From the NCBI RefSeq assembly GCF_014642075.1, contig NZ_BMIK01000003.1, positions 186,001-250,000 of the forward strand: a DNA stretch of 64,000 nucleotides, in the 5' to 3' direction. The position numbers and the translations under genes were made by a program. The DNA comes from Parapedobacter defluvii (GTDB taxonomy: Bacteria > Bacteroidota > Bacteroidia > Sphingobacteriales > Sphingobacteriaceae). Below the pieces are notes generated by a model. The model did no database searches and had not been told where the DNA came from. It worked only from the letters and a program-made list of their open reading frames with translations. Below are positions 43,794 through 52,711 of this stretch, in pieces. Position 1 is the stretch's first letter. Every line of letters begins with the position of its first letter.

Positions 43794-45590
43794 TCAAGAT
43801 GGTTTAACCGCTTCCTCCCGGGATTCAGTACCACCGTTAGCAGACCCGAAAAATCGTCTCTCCATCGCAGCGTCCATTTTAGTACGATCGAATACGATTA
43901 ACCCATCCAGACAGTAATTGAATTTCGGATCCACATTAAAAGCGATGATTTTGGCTTCAAGGCGTAGGTAATGTCTAAGCAACACAGGAAAACGCAGGCT
44001 GGGTTTTTCGACGTCCATGATCAATTTTTCCAAGGATGAGAGCGAAGTCGGGTTATCTAGCAGGGCGTCGATATTCATTTTCATTAAAGTGGGTTTGAAC
44101 TTTTTCCGCGGTTGCACCAGGGCGGCCAGCGTTTCATCGTAACAGTTGCGCCGGATAAACGCGACAATCACTGAGCGGGAAAAGCGAGAAAAGTCGCCAC
44201 TGATGCTGACAGGGCCAATCAGGTAACGATACGTCGGATATTTTTCCAGACAGCAGGCAATGCCTTTCCACAATAAGTACAGCGGCATCGCCGATTGCTG
44301 GTACTGTTCGCGTATCCAACTGCGGCCCAGTTCCATGCTTTCTTTTAAGAGGGGTAAGAGCCCCTTATCAATTTTGAATAACTGCGAGAGGTAAAGTCCC
44401 CGTTTGCCATGGCTGTACAACAATTCTTCGCCCAAGCCTACGCGGTAAGCCCCCACCAGCTGCTGCTTGCTCCGGTCCCATACAAACAAATGGCGGTAGT
44501 ATAGGTCAAAAACATCCAGATCGATCGCCCGGTTGCTTCCCTCGCCCACCCCCCTGAAGGTAAGCTCCCGCAGTCGCCCGATCTCTCGCATAAGGAAAGG
44601 GATCCGCTGTGCTTCTGCCAGAAAAACATCGAAGTTACTCACGGAAAGCAGTTTCCGGTCCTCCAGTCCCTGGATTTCCTGCACGATAGCCGCTGACGGC
44701 ACGGGCTGAACAACAGCTTCCGGCTTTTTGGGCAGTTTGAAAATGCCCCGTTCCAGCCATTCCCATCTGCCCTTGGGGATGTCCGTTCCCAGCGCATACG
44801 TCCGGGCACGTACATAATCCAGTATGGCTTTGGGCTGAATATACTCCAGCAACTTCTTCGGGATGATGGGCATACCGATCCGCATATGCACCGTATGCCC
44901 GTTCTTGTTAAAAAGCTCCGCCGGTAAACGGGCCGTCCGCAGCTTCGGATGAACCAACCCCAGGATATTGAACAGCAAGCTGTTGTGGCCGTGAAAGAAA
45001 ACCGGTATCACGGGCACATCCGCTTTGATCAGCAATTTGCCAACCACCGGATGCCAGCGCTTGTCCGCAACCTGTTGCAAAGCGGGTTGGTAGGAAGACA
45101 CCTCGCCGGCTGGAAATACCACCACGGGTATTCCTTTTTTTACCGATGCCAATACTTGCCGGATAGCCGCAACATTGGAGGGGTGTGCTTCTTCATGGAA
45201 GGGATTGATCCCAATGAAATAGTTGTTCAGATTCGGGATATGCTGCAGCAGGAAATTCGCCATCACCTTCGTTTCGGGCCGTACCGCGCCGAGAATTTTG
45301 AGCAGAATCAGTCCTTCTATTCCTCCATAGGGATGATTGGCCACTACGATGAATGATCCGGATCGGGGTACCCTTTCGAGATCGGCCTGGCTGATATCGA
45401 CGTGTATACCCAACAGCTCAAGCACGCCGTCGATAAAATCGGAGCCCTGTAGGTGGCGCACTTTATCGAATTCAACATTAAAACGATCGAGTTGCATCAA
45501 AGACATCAACAGACGATCGAGTCCGGGAACGGGCAGCTTGTCTATTCCAGCTGCTTTAGCAACTACTTCCCTGTTGATCAATGGCTCCAT
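43794..45590 (-). CDS. bifunctional acyltransferase, OlsF-like (PlsC-type plus GNAT-type domains)
   Basis: The 598-residue protein has an N-terminal lysophospholipid-acyltransferase (PlsC/OlsA-like) domain (about 40-275) with the active-site block NHPYGGIEG (85-93) and FPAGEVSS. It is followed by a C-terminal GNAT-like acyltransferase domain of the OlsB/hemolysin type (about 320-480, with FVWDRSKQQLVGAYRVGLG, GLYLSQLFKID and LYLLWKGIACCLEKYP). Fused enzymes of this type (OlsF) make ornithine lipids: one domain N-acylates the amino acid with a 3-hydroxy fatty acid and the other O-acylates the product. In Bacteroides, separate homologues make glycine lipids, so the amino acid here is uncertain. 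Such phosphorus-free lipids can replace phospholipids under phosphate shortage, which fits the neighbourhood. No membrane-spanning segment is obvious. Confidence 0.85.
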   Translation of the reverse strand: MEPLINREVVAKAAGIDKLPVPGLDRLLMSLMQLDRFNVEFDKVRHLQGSDFIDGVLELLGIHVDISQADLERVPRSGSFIVVANHPYGGIEGLILLKILGAVRPETKVMANFLLQHIPNLNNYFIGINPFHEEAHPSNVAAIRQVLASVKKGIPVVVFPAGEVSSYQPALQQVADKRWHPVVGKLLIKADVPVIPVFFHGHNSLLFNILGLVHPKLRTARLPAELFNKNGHTVHMRIGMPIIPKKLLEYIQPKAILDYVRARTYALGTDIPKGRWEWLERGIFKLPKKPEAVVQPVPSAAIVQEIQGLEDRKLLSVSNFDVFLAEAQRIPFLMREIGRLRELTFRGVGEGSNRAIDLDVFDLYYRHLFVWDRSKQQLVGAYRVGLGEELLYSHGKRGLYLSQLFKIDKGLLPLLKESMELGRSWIREQYQQSAMPLYLLWKGIACCLEKYPTYRYLIGPVSISGDFSRFSRSVIVAFIRRNCYDETLAALVQPRKKFKPTLMKMNIDALLDNPTSLSSLEKLIMDVEKPSLRFPVLLRHYLRLEAKIIAFNVDPKFNYCLDGLIVFDRTKMDAAMERRFFGSANGGTESREEAVKPS

Positions 45591-45665
45591 TAAATAATCG
45601 CGTTATCCATACAAAGCTACCCTTGCCGCGTTAAGCCATCATTAAGTGAAAATGAATATAGCTCG

Positions 45666-46655
45666 TTATTTTAGGGCAAGCCGGAAAACCGCCCAGACGG
45701 GTAAGTGGTCAGAAATCTGGCCAGCCTCCGTGACTACCCGGCCTGTTACCAGTTCAAGCGCATCGTTATAAAAGATATAGTCCAGCCTGGAAGTAGGATT
45801 GTCACTGCTGTAAGTATACGGAATCTTAAAAACGTTGCCCAGGTCGACCGTACCCAAATTTTCCCGAAGCATCGTGCTGATCGTTGGATTGACCTCATCG
45901 GGGCTGCTATTAAAATCGCCTACCATCACGGTAGGATACTGGTTACTGTACTGCTGGTACAATTGCAGCACAGCGTGGGTATGCTGATCGCGCGTATCCC
46001 GATCAAATGCTTCCAAATGCACGTTGATGACAATTACTTCGCTACCCTGTATCAATAACTTGGCTACCTGTGCCAGCCGATTCAGGTAAAAAGCACGGTA
46101 ATAAAATGGCGCCGAAGCTACGGCAGCCAATGTATCCACCGAATGCCCCCACATCGGAAATTTAGATAGGATGGATTGACCCGAAATGACTTTGCCAAAA
46201 TGCATGCTGGGGGGCCAATAGGGAAAGGGTACATATCGCTTATCCCAATTGACCGCCCTCGCTACGAATGGGTATATGGTATCGGCCAGCGTCTCCTCTT
46301 GATCAACCTGATAGCTCCGGCTGCTTCCGTAATCAATTTCCTGCAGGCATACCACATCCGGGGAAAGGTCGGCCAATAGGTTTCGGGCCTTCTGAAGATT
46401 ACCGTCAAACAGGGATTGTTCCCGTTTCACCGCTTCATTATTGGTCATCCCACTGAGGTAGCCGATGTTATAGGTTAGGATGGAAAACACGGTATCCCTA
46501 TCCGTTACTCCGACAGCCAGATAGCTGCTGTCTGCACGCAACATCACGTGGTCGGCCTTGGAAAGATTGGGCTGCTGCCCCCAGAAGTAGAACCCGGCTA
46601 CCATCCCGCAAATAAGCAGGAGAATACCCAGCGCAACCCGGAAGACCGTTTTCAT
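45666..46655 (-). CDS. endonuclease/exonuclease/phosphatase-family protein
   Basis: The 329-residue protein has an N-terminal membrane anchor or signal (about 5-28, VALGILLLICGMVAGFYFWG) followed by an EEP-fold domain with the characteristic ILTYNIGYL, CLQEID, VNVHLEAF, VGDFNSSP, SRLDYIF and ISDHLPV motifs; all catalytic positions look intact. Members hydrolyse phosphodiesters in nucleic acids, phosphoinositides or sphingomyelin; the sequence alone does not say which. The ATG is one base past the stop of the TonB-dependent receptor gene, so the two form an operon, and the enzyme may process the imported compound in the periplasm. Confidence 0.9.
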   Translation of the reverse strand: MKTVFRVALGILLLICGMVAGFYFWGQQPNLSKADHVMLRADSSYLAVGVTDRDTVFSILTYNIGYLSGMTNNEAVKREQSLFDGNLQKARNLLADLSPDVVCLQEIDYGSSRSYQVDQEETLADTIYPFVARAVNWDKRYVPFPYWPPSMHFGKVISGQSILSKFPMWGHSVDTLAAVASAPFYYRAFYLNRLAQVAKLLIQGSEVIVINVHLEAFDRDTRDQHTHAVLQLYQQYSNQYPTVMVGDFNSSPDEVNPTISTMLRENLGTVDLGNVFKIPYTYSSDNPTSRLDYIFYNDALELVTGRVVTEAGQISDHLPVWAVFRLALK

Positions 46656-46656
46656 G

Positions 46657-49410
46657 TTAGAATGTTATCCTGACCTGTGCACCGACGATGCTTCTGCTTC
46701 CGCCAATGTAGGTGGGAAAACCAATGGTGTCGCCACTGTTTCCCGCGTCAATCATGTAGCGGGTATCAAACACATTTTTGCCATATGCGCCTATCTCATA
46801 GCCGATACGATTCACAGCAAACCGGTATCCGGCCGTGAAGTTCGCCAGTCCGTATCCTTCCTGATACAAGTCGTCGCGGTTGTTGTCTTCAAAATATACG
46901 CCGGACTTATAGGAATACGTTGGTCTCAAATAGACGGATGACCGGCCATTGAGCGGTACGTCTGCATCGACACCGATGGCGAAACTGTGATCGGGCGTCA
47001 GCCGGAAACGATTACCTGCATATTCCTGTGGGTTTCCGTTTTCATCTGTGTCGTTAAATTTCCCATCGATATACGCATAATTGCCAAAAACATTGACCGT
47101 GGGGGTGATGAAGTATCGCAGGCCGGTTTCAATGCCGAAACTATGCGCTTTGCCACCATCATCGGCCAGCAATTGCGGCGCAATACTTCCCGGTATCTGC
47201 TGCAACGACAGGGTCTGAAAGTTGGACCAGTCGTAATAATAGGTGCTTAGTTCGTATCCTAGTTTCCCGTCAGCTACCAACCCCTTCAATCCTGCTTCAT
47301 AGCTCCATACTACTTCCGGCTTTAAATACGTAGTTTCTGAAGGAATGATCGAAATAACCCCCGGCCTCCGACCCCGTGACACACTGCCATAAATATTGTT
47401 GCGACCGAATACGTAGTTCAACGCCAGCCGCCCTACATACGAATAGTAATTTTTGCTGGCATATATCGTCCCGTCGGATACGGGGTTCAATAAATTGGGC
47501 GAACCGTTATTAGCAATCATACCAAACACGCTTGGCGGCGAAGCAGCATCAGCCCGATAACCGCCCCGTTGGGCTTCATACGTGCCACGAAGACCTGCGG
47601 TAAGCTTCAACTGCTCGGTCAGGTCAAATGTGCCATCCGCAAATAGTTCAACCGCCTGATTTCTGCCGTAGGTGGTATACGTCTCGTTATGTGCGTGATT
47701 GATGGGGCTGCCGTCTAGCAGGGTGACCAACCCGATCAGTTGCTCGGGCAATACACCTTCGGGTAACATGCCCGACTGAAGCAGTTGCTGCCATGTGATG
47801 CCCGGGGGCAAGCCTCCCGGTATCAGTTGGTTGATCAAACCCAATGCCAGCGGTTGCAGGTCAGGCAGGTTTTCCACCAGCTGGGGTCGTCCATTTGCGA
47901 TGACCGGTTCGGTATGAAAAAGCTGCTGTATCTGCTGGGTGAGCGCCTGCACCTGCGCATCCGGCAATCCGAGGGATGCACCGAGCTGGCCGACCTGGCC
48001 GGATAACTGACTGTTCAGTATCGGGGCAATGTAAGCCGGATATAATACCTGTTCGTTTACCCGCATCGGCACTTCCTGTGAAGAGTTTTCGTAAAAATAA
48101 CCGGCTCCGAGGAATCCGGAAAACCGGTTATTATTTTCATAGGTAAATCGAAATTCCTGGCTATACTGCGTTCCTTTCGCTAGTTCAGAAAGCCACAACA
48201 GTTGGGCCGGAGTGCCGTCGGCATCAAAAGATTCGTCACTGTCAAAGGCCCGGAAACCCGAAAGGGACGACAAGCGCCATGCATCTCCCAAGCGGTGGTC
48301 TACCAACAGGGTGGCCCCACCCACATGCCGTTTTATATACAGGTCTTCGCCCTGCTCCAGATCGGCAAATGTGTTGGGATCGGTATCCCCGCCCGCCGGG
48401 GCAAAACGCTTGCTCTTGAAGCTGGTACCCGGATAATTGTCGTACTGATAATTCAGGATCAGATCGGCCGTTGTATTCGTTCCGCCCCATAAACGGGTGC
48501 TGTTGCGCAGTGCGATGACTTCCTTCCCGTTGAGCCGGCCGCCGGAAAGGTTTCGGATAAATCCATCCCTCCCTTCGTAGTTGAACGCGAATCGGTTCGC
48601 TAACTTGCCCGCAACGATCGGGGTGTTGAGATAACCATTGACAAACCGATGGTTGTATGCCCCGTATCCTCCATTTACCTCGGCTCCCAGCCGATCCTGT
48701 GCCTTATTTTGAATGATGTGCAGCGCACCGATCTGGGCTCCCCGTCCGAAGAGCGTACCCTGAGGCCCTTTGGCCACTTCCACCCGTTCGATATCGAACA
48801 ACTCGACCACCGAGGCCCGCGAACGCGAAATGGAAATTCCATCCTGAAAAATGGAAATGCGCGGCTGCGTACGCGAATCGCCATCGTCCGAAGTAATACC
48901 CCGGATCACATAGCCCGGATTATTGGGGCTTTGCAACTGTACTTCCATGCCGGGAATAAATGCGGACATCTCATCCATTTGCCGCATGTTGAGCCGGTTG
49001 AGGGTTGCACCCGACAGAGTACTCACCGTAATGGGTACTTCGATGCTGGTTTGTGTTCGGCGCTGTGTGCTGACCACAACCTCGCCCAATGATATTTGCC
49101 GCGTACTGAGCACGATGTCGTCAAGCTGTTGATGGCCATCGCCCACCGTTAGCTCGACGTTGTATCCCACGTGGCCTTGATAGGTCACCGTAAGCCGGTA
49201 AGATCCGGGAACCAATCGATCGAAACGAAACGTACCATCGGCTTGGGTTTGGGTAAGCTGATTCGTCCCTTCCAGCGATACGGTTGCACCAACTAAGGGG
49301 AAACCGGCTTCGTCCGCTACTTTGCCGGAAACGCTGCCTTGCTGGGCATATGCCGACATGCAAAAACCAAGGGAGAATAAAAGGATAAAGGAGGTAAAAA
49401 TAGCACGCAT
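46657..49410 (-). CDS. TonB-dependent receptor (non-SusC type) with carboxypeptidase-like N-terminal domain
   Basis: The product is about 917 residues from the ATG at 49410 (a TTG further upstream overlaps the -7 box). After a signal peptide (ends SAYAQQ) come a CarboxypepD_reg domain (about 25-105), a TonB-box region GEVVVSTQRRTQTSIEVPITV, a plug with VRGI/IRGI and EVAKGPQGTLFGRGAQIGAL, and a barrel ending RSIVGAQVRITF. There is no STN domain and no SusD partner. A roughly 100-residue Gln/Leu/Pro-rich insertion (about 480-580) lies in the barrel region, probably an extracellular loop. It is co-transcribed with the EEP-family protein, and both lie between the phosphonate operon and the acyltransferase. 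The ligand is unknown. Confidence 0.92.
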   Translation of the reverse strand: MRAIFTSFILLFSLGFCMSAYAQQGSVSGKVADEAGFPLVGATVSLEGTNQLTQTQADGTFRFDRLVPGSYRLTVTYQGHVGYNVELTVGDGHQQLDDIVLSTRQISLGEVVVSTQRRTQTSIEVPITVSTLSGATLNRLNMRQMDEMSAFIPGMEVQLQSPNNPGYVIRGITSDDGDSRTQPRISIFQDGISISRSRASVVELFDIERVEVAKGPQGTLFGRGAQIGALHIIQNKAQDRLGAEVNGGYGAYNHRFVNGYLNTPIVAGKLANRFAFNYEGRDGFIRNLSGGRLNGKEVIALRNSTRLWGGTNTTADLILNYQYDNYPGTSFKSKRFAPAGGDTDPNTFADLEQGEDLYIKRHVGGATLLVDHRLGDAWRLSSLSGFRAFDSDESFDADGTPAQLLWLSELAKGTQYSQEFRFTYENNNRFSGFLGAGYFYENSSQEVPMRVNEQVLYPAYIAPILNSQLSGQVGQLGASLGLPDAQVQALTQQIQQLFHTEPVIANGRPQLVENLPDLQPLALGLINQLIPGGLPPGITWQQLLQSGMLPEGVLPEQLIGLVTLLDGSPINHAHNETYTTYGRNQAVELFADGTFDLTEQLKLTAGLRGTYEAQRGGYRADAASPPSVFGMIANNGSPNLLNPVSDGTIYASKNYYSYVGRLALNYVFGRNNIYGSVSRGRRPGVISIIPSETTYLKPEVVWSYEAGLKGLVADGKLGYELSTYYYDWSNFQTLSLQQIPGSIAPQLLADDGGKAHSFGIETGLRYFITPTVNVFGNYAYIDGKFNDTDENGNPQEYAGNRFRLTPDHSFAIGVDADVPLNGRSSVYLRPTYSYKSGVYFEDNNRDDLYQEGYGLANFTAGYRFAVNRIGYEIGAYGKNVFDTRYMIDAGNSGDTIGFPTYIGGSRSIVGAQVRITF

Positions 49411-49425
49411 AAATAGTTGTTTCTG

Positions 49426-49433
49426 CAAAGCTA
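49426..49433 (-). promoter_or_regulatory. -7 element of the TonB-receptor/EEP operon
   Basis: Minus-strand TAGCTTTG matches TAnnTTTG, 15 bases upstream of the ATG at 49410. It lies just after the terminator at 49473-49506, supporting an independent transcription unit. Confidence 0.5.
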
Positions 49434-49472
49434 TTGATACCCCGTTAAATCATCGTTAACATACAATAAACA

Positions 49473-49506
49473 AACGCCGAGGTGATCCTATCACCTTAGG
49501 GGCGTT
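49473..49506 (-). terminator. terminator of the phosphonate operon
   Basis: The stem is built from AACGCC/GGCGTT (49473-49478 and 49501-49506) and GGTGAT/ATCACC (49481-49486 and 49490-49495). On the minus strand it is followed by the U-rich TTGTTTATTG. It overlaps the stop codon of the FAD oxidoreductase gene. Confidence 0.7.
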
Positions 49507-50653
49507 ACAGCCCCATCCGCTTCCCGATGATGTATTCCGCCAATCCGAATGACAACGTCATCCCAGCGCCGCTGAGTGCATTGAATACAAACACATTACT
49601 TTCGGGCTGTTCAAAAACGTAACTTTCACCATTGGTCATTTTCGCATATACACCGTTCCAGGACTGGGATAACCGGCGGTCTTTGAACCTGGCAAATGTA
49701 CCGAGGTAGTCTATGATTAACTGATTGATCAGTTGCCGGTCAAATGGATCGGGGCTAAGTCCATATTCATGCGAATCGCCGATCGTGAGCTCCCCGTTTC
49801 CGTGCTGGGATACCATCACATGGATACCCCATTTGAGATATTCGGCCATTTCCTGCTCGGCCCATTGCCGGAGCGCATGAATGGATGCAGCGGCTTGAAA
49901 CGATCCGTAGTGCAATAACGAAAGACCACCACATAACGGCGGCCCGATGCGCCAGTCGTTGGGCTGAGGTACCAAGCGCATCATCTGCAATTTACATTTG
50001 GTAATCGGCAATGACGCAAATAAATTGGGATACAGGGTTTCGAAGTCCGCACCGCTGCACAACAGGACCAAATCGGCTTTCTGGACTGCCTTTCCGCCTA
50101 CATAGATCGTCGAATCGGATATCTGGTTAATGCAGGTATTCCACCGAAATACCACACTGCACCGTTCTTCAAGATAAGCTGCGACGCCACCGATGGCTTC
50201 CCTCGGATCCACGATGACCTCTTCGGCGCTCCACAATGCTCCTTTCAGTCCGGAAGGGTTTGATGCGGGCGACTTCTGGATAACCTGTTCAGGGGTGAGC
50301 ACGGCGCAATCGCGATCCCGACCGTACAGCGATACGTAATCTTCCATCACAGCGAGTTCCGTATCGGAATACGCCAGGTGCAGCGAACCCGTTTGTTCGT
50401 GCCAGATTCCTGCTGTCGAACAGATGTCTTTCCAGGTATCGCGTGAACGGATCGCCCATTGGTAAGGCAAGCCCGCAGGCTGACCAACCGGCCAAACCAT
50501 TCCGAAATTACGGATGGACGCCCCCAATGCCCGCGGGTGACGTTCGTATACGGTTACCTGAAAATTCCGTTCTGCCAACGCCTTTGCGGCGGCTAACCCA
50601 ACAATGCCGGCACCCACAACGACAGCAGTTGGCTTTATCATTCCATTACTCAT
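49505..50653 (-). CDS. TIGR03364-type FAD-dependent oxidoreductase of phosphonate clusters
   Basis: The 382-residue protein has an N-terminal Rossmann FAD site (VVVGAGIVGLAAAKALAERN, about 12-31) and a DAO-type (glycine/sarcosine oxidase-like) fold with the C-terminal FNALSGAGMTLSFGLAEYI segment that closes on FAD. It resembles the TIGR03364 family, repeatedly found beside phosphonatase genes. Members (PbfC) are reported to oxidise N-methyl-2-aminoethylphosphonate or related amines to phosphonoacetaldehyde. The ATG overlaps the stop of the transporter gene as ATGA (50650-50653), so translation is coupled. It is the last gene of the operon. Confidence 0.82.
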   Translation of the reverse strand: MSNGMIKPTAVVVGAGIVGLAAAKALAERNFQVTVYERHPRALGASIRNFGMVWPVGQPAGLPYQWAIRSRDTWKDICSTAGIWHEQTGSLHLAYSDTELAVMEDYVSLYGRDRDCAVLTPEQVIQKSPASNPSGLKGALWSAEEVIVDPREAIGGVAAYLEERCSVVFRWNTCINQISDSTIYVGGKAVQKADLVLLCSGADFETLYPNLFASLPITKCKLQMMRLVPQPNDWRIGPPLCGGLSLLHYGSFQAAASIHALRQWAEQEMAEYLKWGIHVMVSQHGNGELTIGDSHEYGLSPDPFDRQLINQLIIDYLGTFARFKDRRLSQSWNGVYAKMTNGESYVFEQPESNVFVFNALSGAGMTLSFGLAEYIIGKRMGL

Positions 50654-51978
50654 ATATTCGAATAACTAATTGTTTCAATCAACGGAGGCTTGTCCTTCCC
50701 CTCCCGATGCTTCCATTTCCGGCGGAAATAGCCCAGGGACAATCCCACGAAGAGCATGCCCAGTCCGGCAGCTACCATCAATGCTTGTTCGTAAAATGTG
50801 CCCCAACTTAAACGAACGAATCCCAATTCCCTGACGATAAGCACACTCACGCTACCCAGGTAACCAACAGCGTCTGCTATATACATCACAAAACCAATAT
50901 TGCCCCGATGTTGGAAGCTGGCGAGCATACGCTCGAAAAAAATAGCATTGTAAGGTATGTAAACCATGTATAGCCCTAAACCTGCAACAGACATCCAACC
51001 GATGCCACCGATCATCCCTTGCTGGAAAAGCCAGGTAGAAATACCGGCACACAAACACCCGCCAATGACCATGAAATGGATCAATATAAACGCTTTCCGG
51101 TTGTTTTTCACAAAGATCAACAGTCCCATCATGAGCAAAACAACCAAAGAAATTGCCGTATCTGTCTGCACATAGATGTGTTTATCTGATATTCCGATCG
51201 CTGACCAAATTTCAACTTCGAAGTTATCGCGTACATCACGGATTACCGTGAATAGCAGATATGCGCTCACGGTAAGCACCAAACCAGGCAGATAAGCCTG
51301 AACAAAAGCATGTCGCTCTTTACGGTCCATGGCCTTCCGTTCTGTACGCAGGGCCTTGTCCCGGGCGTCTGGCAAGGGCAGCCACTCCAGCAACAGCGTG
51401 CAGATCAATAGTGGGATCACGAAAAGCAGGCCTGTACAAAAAGGCATCCATATTTCGGGAATGTGGTGGTTCTCAATCAGCGTACGGCCCGTGGTTTTGA
51501 CAAATCCGGATGCAAAAACGAGGCTTACGCTCATTACCGCGCCCAGAAACTCGGTGGCCCTGCGCCCTTCAAGGTAGGAAAAAACCAATCCCCAGATCAT
51601 GCCAAGCGGTAATCCATTGATAAACAGAAATACAATGTTATAGGGTGCCGGCACCATGGCGAATCCCAACAATGCCAACCAGGCGATACCCACAAGTGTG
51701 ACGATCTTATACCCCCTGCCACGCGCTCCCAACTCGGCGATAAACCGGATACCGTAGAATTTACTCAGCATGTATCCGAATACCTGTGCAATGACCAGCC
51801 AAACTTTGTAATCAACTCCCAACAGGGAGGCTCCCTCGAAGGTACCGGCGGTAAATGCCTTGCGGAAAGCATACATGCTGGTATAACAGCCAAAGGCCGC
51901 CAGCGCCATCAACACCATCGCATAGCGGTAAGGCAATTGCGCTACTTTTGTCCGTATTGTGCCGACCCAATGTCGCAT
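50650..51978 (-). CDS. DUF5690-family MFS-like transporter
   Basis: The 442-residue integral membrane protein has about 12 hydrophobic segments in two halves (YAMVLMALAAFGCYTSMYAFRK at the start; NIGFVMYIADAVGYLGSVSVLIV near the end), with a charged central loop (RDKALRTERKAMDRKERHA). The pattern is that of MFS carriers, and the sequence matches what I know of DUF5690. Its start is one base past the PhnX-like gene stop and it overlaps the oxidoreductase gene, so it probably imports the phosphonate or its product across the inner membrane. The substrate is inferred from context only. Confidence 0.85.
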   Translation of the reverse strand: MRHWVGTIRTKVAQLPYRYAMVLMALAAFGCYTSMYAFRKAFTAGTFEGASLLGVDYKVWLVIAQVFGYMLSKFYGIRFIAELGARGRGYKIVTLVGIAWLALLGFAMVPAPYNIVFLFINGLPLGMIWGLVFSYLEGRRATEFLGAVMSVSLVFASGFVKTTGRTLIENHHIPEIWMPFCTGLLFVIPLLICTLLLEWLPLPDARDKALRTERKAMDRKERHAFVQAYLPGLVLTVSAYLLFTVIRDVRDNFEVEIWSAIGISDKHIYVQTDTAISLVVLLMMGLLIFVKNNRKAFILIHFMVIGGCLCAGISTWLFQQGMIGGIGWMSVAGLGLYMVYIPYNAIFFERMLASFQHRGNIGFVMYIADAVGYLGSVSVLIVRELGFVRLSWGTFYEQALMVAAGLGMLFVGLSLGYFRRKWKHREGKDKPPLIETISYSNI

Positions 51979-51979
51979 A

Positions 51980-52663
51980 TCAGGCAGATACGATGTCCAC
52001 TACGTCACCGATGTCATCAATGATGTGGGTCGGATGATACTCTTCAAGCTGCTCGCGGGTATATGCACCGGTCGTTACACCGATCACATACCGGCAGCCT
52101 ACATTTTTTCCTTCGTTGACATCCACCTCCGTGTCCCCTACCTTGGCTACCTGCGATGCATCGGCAATACCGGCACGCTTCATCAGTTCGCGGATCATGT
52201 CGGGGTACGGCCTTCCCTGCGGCACTTCATCCGATGCAACCATATAATCGATTAATTCCCGGTCAAACCAACCCAGCTTTTCGACGATGACATCGGCAAT
52301 ATTGCGGGAGAACCCGGTATTGAGTGCAATTTTGATCCCCATGTTGCGTAACCGGGCAAACGTTTCCTCCACATTCGGCAGGGGCTGAATATCTTTGGTT
52401 TCGTAGTACCGCACCATACGGCCGACGAACGACCGGTGAATGGCGGCCACATGATGTGCATCGATTACTTCCGTATCGCCCTGATGGGCTTTCAGGATTT
52501 CCCGGATCGCCTTATTCTTTTCGTAACCCATGTACGGATTGATCTGGTCTAACGGAATCTGGTAACCGAATTTATCCAGTGCCGCCTGAAACGCTTCACC
52601 CACGTTATCGTTGTCCCTCACAGTTGTGCCGGCAATATCAAAAACTACTAATGCAATGCTCAT
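51980..52663 (-). CDS. PhnX-like HAD hydrolase (phosphonoacetaldehyde hydrolase-like)
   Basis: The product is 227 residues. Motif I is DIAGTT (9-14), the DxAGT variant typical of phosphonatase and unlike the usual HAD DxDxT. Lys49 in MGYEKNKAI aligns with the Schiff-base lysine of PhnX (MGxxK). In motif III an Arg (GRPYPDMI) replaces the usual Lys, also as in PhnX. Motif IV is KVGDTEVDVNEGKNVGC. PhnX cleaves the C-P bond of phosphonoacetaldehyde to acetaldehyde and phosphate. The retained lysine makes C-P cleavage credible. The gene is preceded by a heptamer tandem repeat (52682-52711). Assigned to the phosphonatase-like group (TIGR03351); the exact substrate is not certain. Confidence 0.85.
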   Translation of the reverse strand: MSIALVVFDIAGTTVRDNDNVGEAFQAALDKFGYQIPLDQINPYMGYEKNKAIREILKAHQGDTEVIDAHHVAAIHRSFVGRMVRYYETKDIQPLPNVEETFARLRNMGIKIALNTGFSRNIADVIVEKLGWFDRELIDYMVASDEVPQGRPYPDMIRELMKRAGIADASQVAKVGDTEVDVNEGKNVGCRYVIGVTTGAYTREQLEEYHPTHIIDDIGDVVDIVSA

Positions 52664-52681
52664 CGCTCTCTTCTGCTTTTT

Positions 52682-52711
52682 ATTTTTTACTTTTTACTTT
52701 TTACTTTTTAC
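52682..52711. repeat. heptanucleotide tandem repeat upstream of the PhnX-like gene
   Basis: On the minus strand GTAAAAA is repeated four times and followed by the variant ATAAAAA. The array begins right at the stop codon of the upstream gene and ends about 18 bases before the PhnX-like ATG, filling the position of the ribosome-binding region. Slipped-strand changes of copy number are possible. Confidence 0.7.

Noticed and set aside
52682-52711. Heptamer repeat as a CRISPR-like or mobile-element signature
   Set aside because: The units are contiguous 7-mers without spacers, and no cas, transposase or terminal repeats are nearby.
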